A stretch of 64,000 nucleotides of DNA from Bacillota bacterium (GTDB lineage Bacteria; Bacillota; Clostridia; DSM-8532). The position numbers and the translations under genes are program-made. Shown piece by piece: positions 61,527-64,000 of the stretch. The first letter of the stretch is position 1, and each line of letters begins with the position of its first letter. A model generated the notes under the pieces. It saw only the letters and a list, made by a program, of their open reading frames with translations, did not search any database and was not told the origin of the DNA. The stretch covers positions 496,001 to 560,000 of the forward strand of contig JAEZTB010000042.1 in the NCBI GenBank assembly GCA_023443745.1. The letters are read 5' to 3'.

Positions 61527-61562
61527 AAAAAAGGCAGCCGGTTTTAAGTCGACTGCCTTTTT
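61527..61562. terminator. Bidirectional terminator between the two binding-protein genes
   Basis: AAAAAAGGCAG and CTGCCTTTTT pair over 10 bp around a 15-base loop. It ends the minus-strand permease/binding-protein transcript. Confidence 0.85.
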
Positions 61563-61576
61563 ATCAATAGGCCAAT

Positions 61577-63184
61577 TTATTTATATCCGTACTCCTCGCA
61601 ATAAGCCTTGTATTGTTCGAGGAAAGCATCACGGCAAGTCTTAAGTCCTGCATCTTCAGCTCTTTTCAAGAAGTCTTTAACTGCTGCTTCAACATCAGGT
61701 ACAAATCCTGCCTGAATCGGTGCGAGGTATTGTCTCATAACATCAGACACAGCGCCTCTTTCAACCTGATAAGCACTATAGTCCTCTGTAAAGTTTCCAT
61801 AGACATTGATGTTCGGGAACTTTGTCTTAGCACCCAGTTTCTGATACTTGCCAAATAATTCATTCAGAAGCTTATCACTTTCCTGAGCCAATTTGAAGTC
61901 GTTGTTTCTCAAGTTCCAGGTGTTAAAGTTTTCATACTTGAAATTCTCCGTTAAGTTCTTATAGTATCCTTCTGCAGTTATTTCGTAATGTGTTCCCTTG
62001 ATACCGCATTGTACCAGTTCGTTAATCTCTTTATCGGAAAGCAGAAGGTTAAGAACCATCATAGCTCTCTCAGGGTTCTTTGAGTCACGCGGGATAGCTG
62101 TTCCATTCTGGGTGGCGGCTGCTGGATATATGACACCGTTTTTTTCTCCAAAAGCAACATATTCTGCTTTCCAATCAGGATGATTCTTTTCAAAATCAAT
62201 AACGGCTGAGATAAGTTTGTTGGGGTTCTGTCCAGCTACTTCTGCTACGCATAAGCCCTGCACGAAGGCGTCAGCATTGTTAGGATCAGACAAAGCGCTC
62301 TTGGACCAAAATCCAAGATCAGCCCACTTTTTCATAAGCTTGACATCGTCAATGAAGTCCTGAGAATACCAATAATCATAAACATCGCTTGGTGTGTCAT
62401 AGTTGGCGGCCAGACCATAAGGCAGGCTGTCAATTGTAACCCAAGGGTATTTGTAGTTGATTGCGATAAATGCGTCAAATGCCTTATCCAAGCCGGTGCT
62501 TTCTGCTACAGTGGTTTTCAGAAGGCCTTGATTAGGATCATTCTTTTGTACGCCCAAGAGATAAGCTTCGAGGTTTTCAAGAGAATCAGGAACAGGAAGG
62601 TTCCACTTTTCTCTTAAATCTTCGCGATATTTTACACCGCTTACCGTGTATTCAGGCCATGTATTGGGAATTGCATAAAGCGCTCCGTTAATTTTGCACT
62701 GATTTAAAAGGCCTTCGTTAACAATTTTCGATATGTCTGGCCCATATTTTGCCATCAATTCTTCTAAAGCAAGGAATGCACCGGAATTGGCAAGCGTACC
62801 ATAGTTATTCCAATTTGCAATATAGATCAGGTCCGCACCGCCGGATGTAAGCTGCAGATTGTATTTCTGAGTCCAATCTGTCCAGGTGGAAAACTGGAAA
62901 TCAACTGTAGCGTTTACCTTTTCCAAAAGCTTGGCATTGAGTGCATCTTCAACCACCTGTTCGTCCTTCGGTGGATCACCCATTACATAGAAAACCAGAT
63001 CAACTCTTTCTGATGTGTCAATCGCCGGCGTTGAAGGTGATGCAGACTCAGAAGCAGTCGGTGTAGCACTAGTGCTGGTTGAAGGGGTAATTGCTGCCGG
63101 ATTCGCTTTACCGCCGCATGCAGCGAGCGTAAGGACCATGCAGACCGCGAGTAGTATGCTCGCAATTTTTGTGACCTTTCTCAT
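61577..63184 (-). CDS. ABC transporter substrate-binding lipoprotein (LplA-like)
   Basis: The protein has 535 residues from the ATG at 63184; GGAGG lies six bases upstream, and an ATG six bases earlier abuts it. The signal peptide ends in LAAC (Cys23) followed by a Thr/Ser/Pro linker. The rest is a large solute-binding protein of the LplA/YtcQ type (WTDWTQKYNLQLTSGGADLIYIANW, PWVTIDSLPYGLAANYDTPSDVYDYWYSQDFIDD). It forms an import system with the LplC-type permease encoded just upstream and another permease presumably beyond the window. It is followed by a strong terminator and is distinct in sequence from the second binding protein downstream. Confidence 0.9.
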   Translation of the reverse strand: MRKVTKIASILLAVCMVLTLAACGGKANPAAITPSTSTSATPTASESASPSTPAIDTSERVDLVFYVMGDPPKDEQVVEDALNAKLLEKVNATVDFQFSTWTDWTQKYNLQLTSGGADLIYIANWNNYGTLANSGAFLALEELMAKYGPDISKIVNEGLLNQCKINGALYAIPNTWPEYTVSGVKYREDLREKWNLPVPDSLENLEAYLLGVQKNDPNQGLLKTTVAESTGLDKAFDAFIAINYKYPWVTIDSLPYGLAANYDTPSDVYDYWYSQDFIDDVKLMKKWADLGFWSKSALSDPNNADAFVQGLCVAEVAGQNPNKLISAVIDFEKNHPDWKAEYVAFGEKNGVIYPAAATQNGTAIPRDSKNPERAMMVLNLLLSDKEINELVQCGIKGTHYEITAEGYYKNLTENFKYENFNTWNLRNNDFKLAQESDKLLNELFGKYQKLGAKTKFPNINVYGNFTEDYSAYQVERGAVSDVMRQYLAPIQAGFVPDVEAAVKDFLKRAEDAGLKTCRDAFLEQYKAYCEEYGYK

Positions 63185-63237
63185 ATACATCCTCCTTGAA
63201 ATCCTTTTATATTAAAGCATATCGTTATGCCTCAATA

Positions 63238-64000
63238 TCATCCTTTTACTGCACCGATGGTAATGCCGGAAACAAAATATCTCTGAACGAAGGGGTAGAA
63301 CAATAGAACAGGGCCCGTAGCCACCACTGCCATGGCAAGCTTAAGAGACTCAGTGGGTAGATCCGCCGTAGTCAAACCTGTGTATTGAGCCATCTGCCTC
63401 ATGGCTTGTGTTGCATTCAACAGGTTATAAAGGTAGAATTGAAGCTCCCATGTATTGCTGTTTATGCTGAACATGGAAGACCGATACCAGTCATTCCAAT
63501 ATCCCAATGCCAGGAAAAGTCCTACAGTTGCAATGCCTGGCCCCAGAACCGGGAGTACGATTTTAAAAAATATGGTCATATGCCCAGCGCCATCAATTTT
63601 TGCGGATTCTGTAATTGCGTCCGGAACAGCGGTTTTCATAAAGGTTCTCATCAATATGACCAGAAACGGGCTCATCAAAGCAGGAAACCATATGGCCAGG
63701 GTTGAGCCCTTAAGTCCTAAAACATTGGCATACATCAGATACCAAGGTATCATGCCTCCGCCAAAGATACTGGTGAAGTAAATGAGAAAAGATATGTTGT
63801 TGCGGTATTTGAACTCATTCCTGGAGATTACATAAGCACATAAGGAAATCATGATCAATCCGAGGGATGTCCCTATGACCGTATAATAGATTGTCATCAT
63901 ATAAGCTTGAATCATGTCATGAGGAGATTTGAAGATTGACTTATAGGCTTCCAATGTAAAATTCTTGGGTAGAAGACCATAACCCTCGGTCAGGATGGTT
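63238..64000 (-). CDS. Sugar ABC transporter permease (LplC/YtcP type), partial at window edge
   Basis: About 254 codons are visible and the 5' end lies beyond position 64000; the frame is open to the edge (GYGLLPKNFTLEAYKSIF precedes an internal Met that should not be taken as the start). The visible part has five or so membrane helices, the EAA loop PDAITESAKIDGAGHMTIFFKIVLPVLGP and the C-terminus FVSGITIGAVKG, typical of LplC-type permeases for oligosaccharides. A partner LplB-type permease gene probably lies just beyond the window. It is followed by the LplA-like binding protein gene after 53 bases. Confidence 0.93.
   Translation of the reverse strand, partial: TILTEGYGLLPKNFTLEAYKSIFKSPHDMIQAYMMTIYYTVIGTSLGLIMISLCAYVISRNEFKYRNNISFLIYFTSIFGGGMIPWYLMYANVLGLKGSTLAIWFPALMSPFLVILMRTFMKTAVPDAITESAKIDGAGHMTIFFKIVLPVLGPGIATVGLFLALGYWNDWYRSSMFSINSNTWELQFYLYNLLNATQAMRQMAQYTGLTTADLPTESLKLAMAVVATGPVLLFYPFVQRYFVSGITIGAVKG

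Noticed and set aside
63238..63954. Taking the Met at 63954 as the start of the right-edge permease
   Set aside because: The reading frame continues upstream to the window edge with family-like sequence, so the gene is truncated by the window rather than short.

Overview
The window reads as chromosome of an anaerobic, Gram-positive, low-to-mid GC bacterium of the Clostridia type; I would not name a genus. Supporting signs are strong AGGAGG-type ribosome binding sites, consensus sigma-A promoters, a Gram-positive LexA box, a tandem glycine riboswitch, a ydaO-type c-di-AMP riboswitch, a glycyl radical enzyme with its activase, a 2-oxoacid:ferredoxin oxidoreductase, and many sugar ABC systems with lipoprotein binding proteins.

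Layout. 1-4.6 kb (minus): glycine cleavage operon gcvT-gcvH-gcvPA-gcvPB behind a glycine riboswitch; gcvPB runs off the left edge. 4.6-9.8 kb: a lipoprotein, an NlpC/P60 wall hydrolase under a c-di-AMP riboswitch, an SOS-type YcaQ/AlkX DNA glycosylase gene, an initiator tRNA with an odd T stem, and a coiled-coil lipoprotein. 9.9-19.6 kb: AraC regulator divergent from glycyl radical enzyme, activase, sugar ABC transporter (binding protein and two permeases) and GH42 glycosidase. 19.7-21 kb: zinc-ribbon membrane protein.

20.9-31.5 kb: a two-armed regulon around a LacI-type repressor. The minus arm has nucleoside hydrolase, sugar ABC transporter and ribokinase-like kinase. The plus arm has an FAD oxidoreductase, a zinc polyol dehydrogenase and an FGGY kinase. 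Two perfect copies of a 12-bp palindrome and one degenerate copy sit exactly in the promoters. 31.5-36.3 kb: ArsC/Spx-like protein, MurD, and a two-subunit 2-oxoacid oxidoreductase.

36.3-42.3 kb (minus): a visibly GC-richer operon of amidohydrolase, (alpha/alpha)6-barrel glycosidase-like protein, two nitrilase-superfamily proteins and a GPH-type symporter, which I cannot assign to a known pathway. 42.5-49.7 kb: ZIP transporter, a three-subunit molybdenum hydroxylase with a membrane protein, a MocA-like transferase and a THEP1-like NTPase, then convergent murI. 49.8-64 kb: an AraC regulator convergent with a long minus-strand carbohydrate locus: ABC permease (cut by the right edge), two binding proteins, VOC protein, TIM-barrel isomerase/epimerase, a 972-residue cytoplasmic double beta-helix/beta-propeller protein, fucose-isomerase-like protein, class II aldolase, MFS transporter and PfkB kinase. 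The isomerase, kinase and aldolase suggest a deoxysugar or pentose pathway.

The most likely undescribed systems are the glycyl radical enzyme/GH42/ABC locus, the nitrilase/glycosidase/GPH operon, and the locus containing the beta-helix/propeller protein. The regulatory elements are the most directly supported findings.
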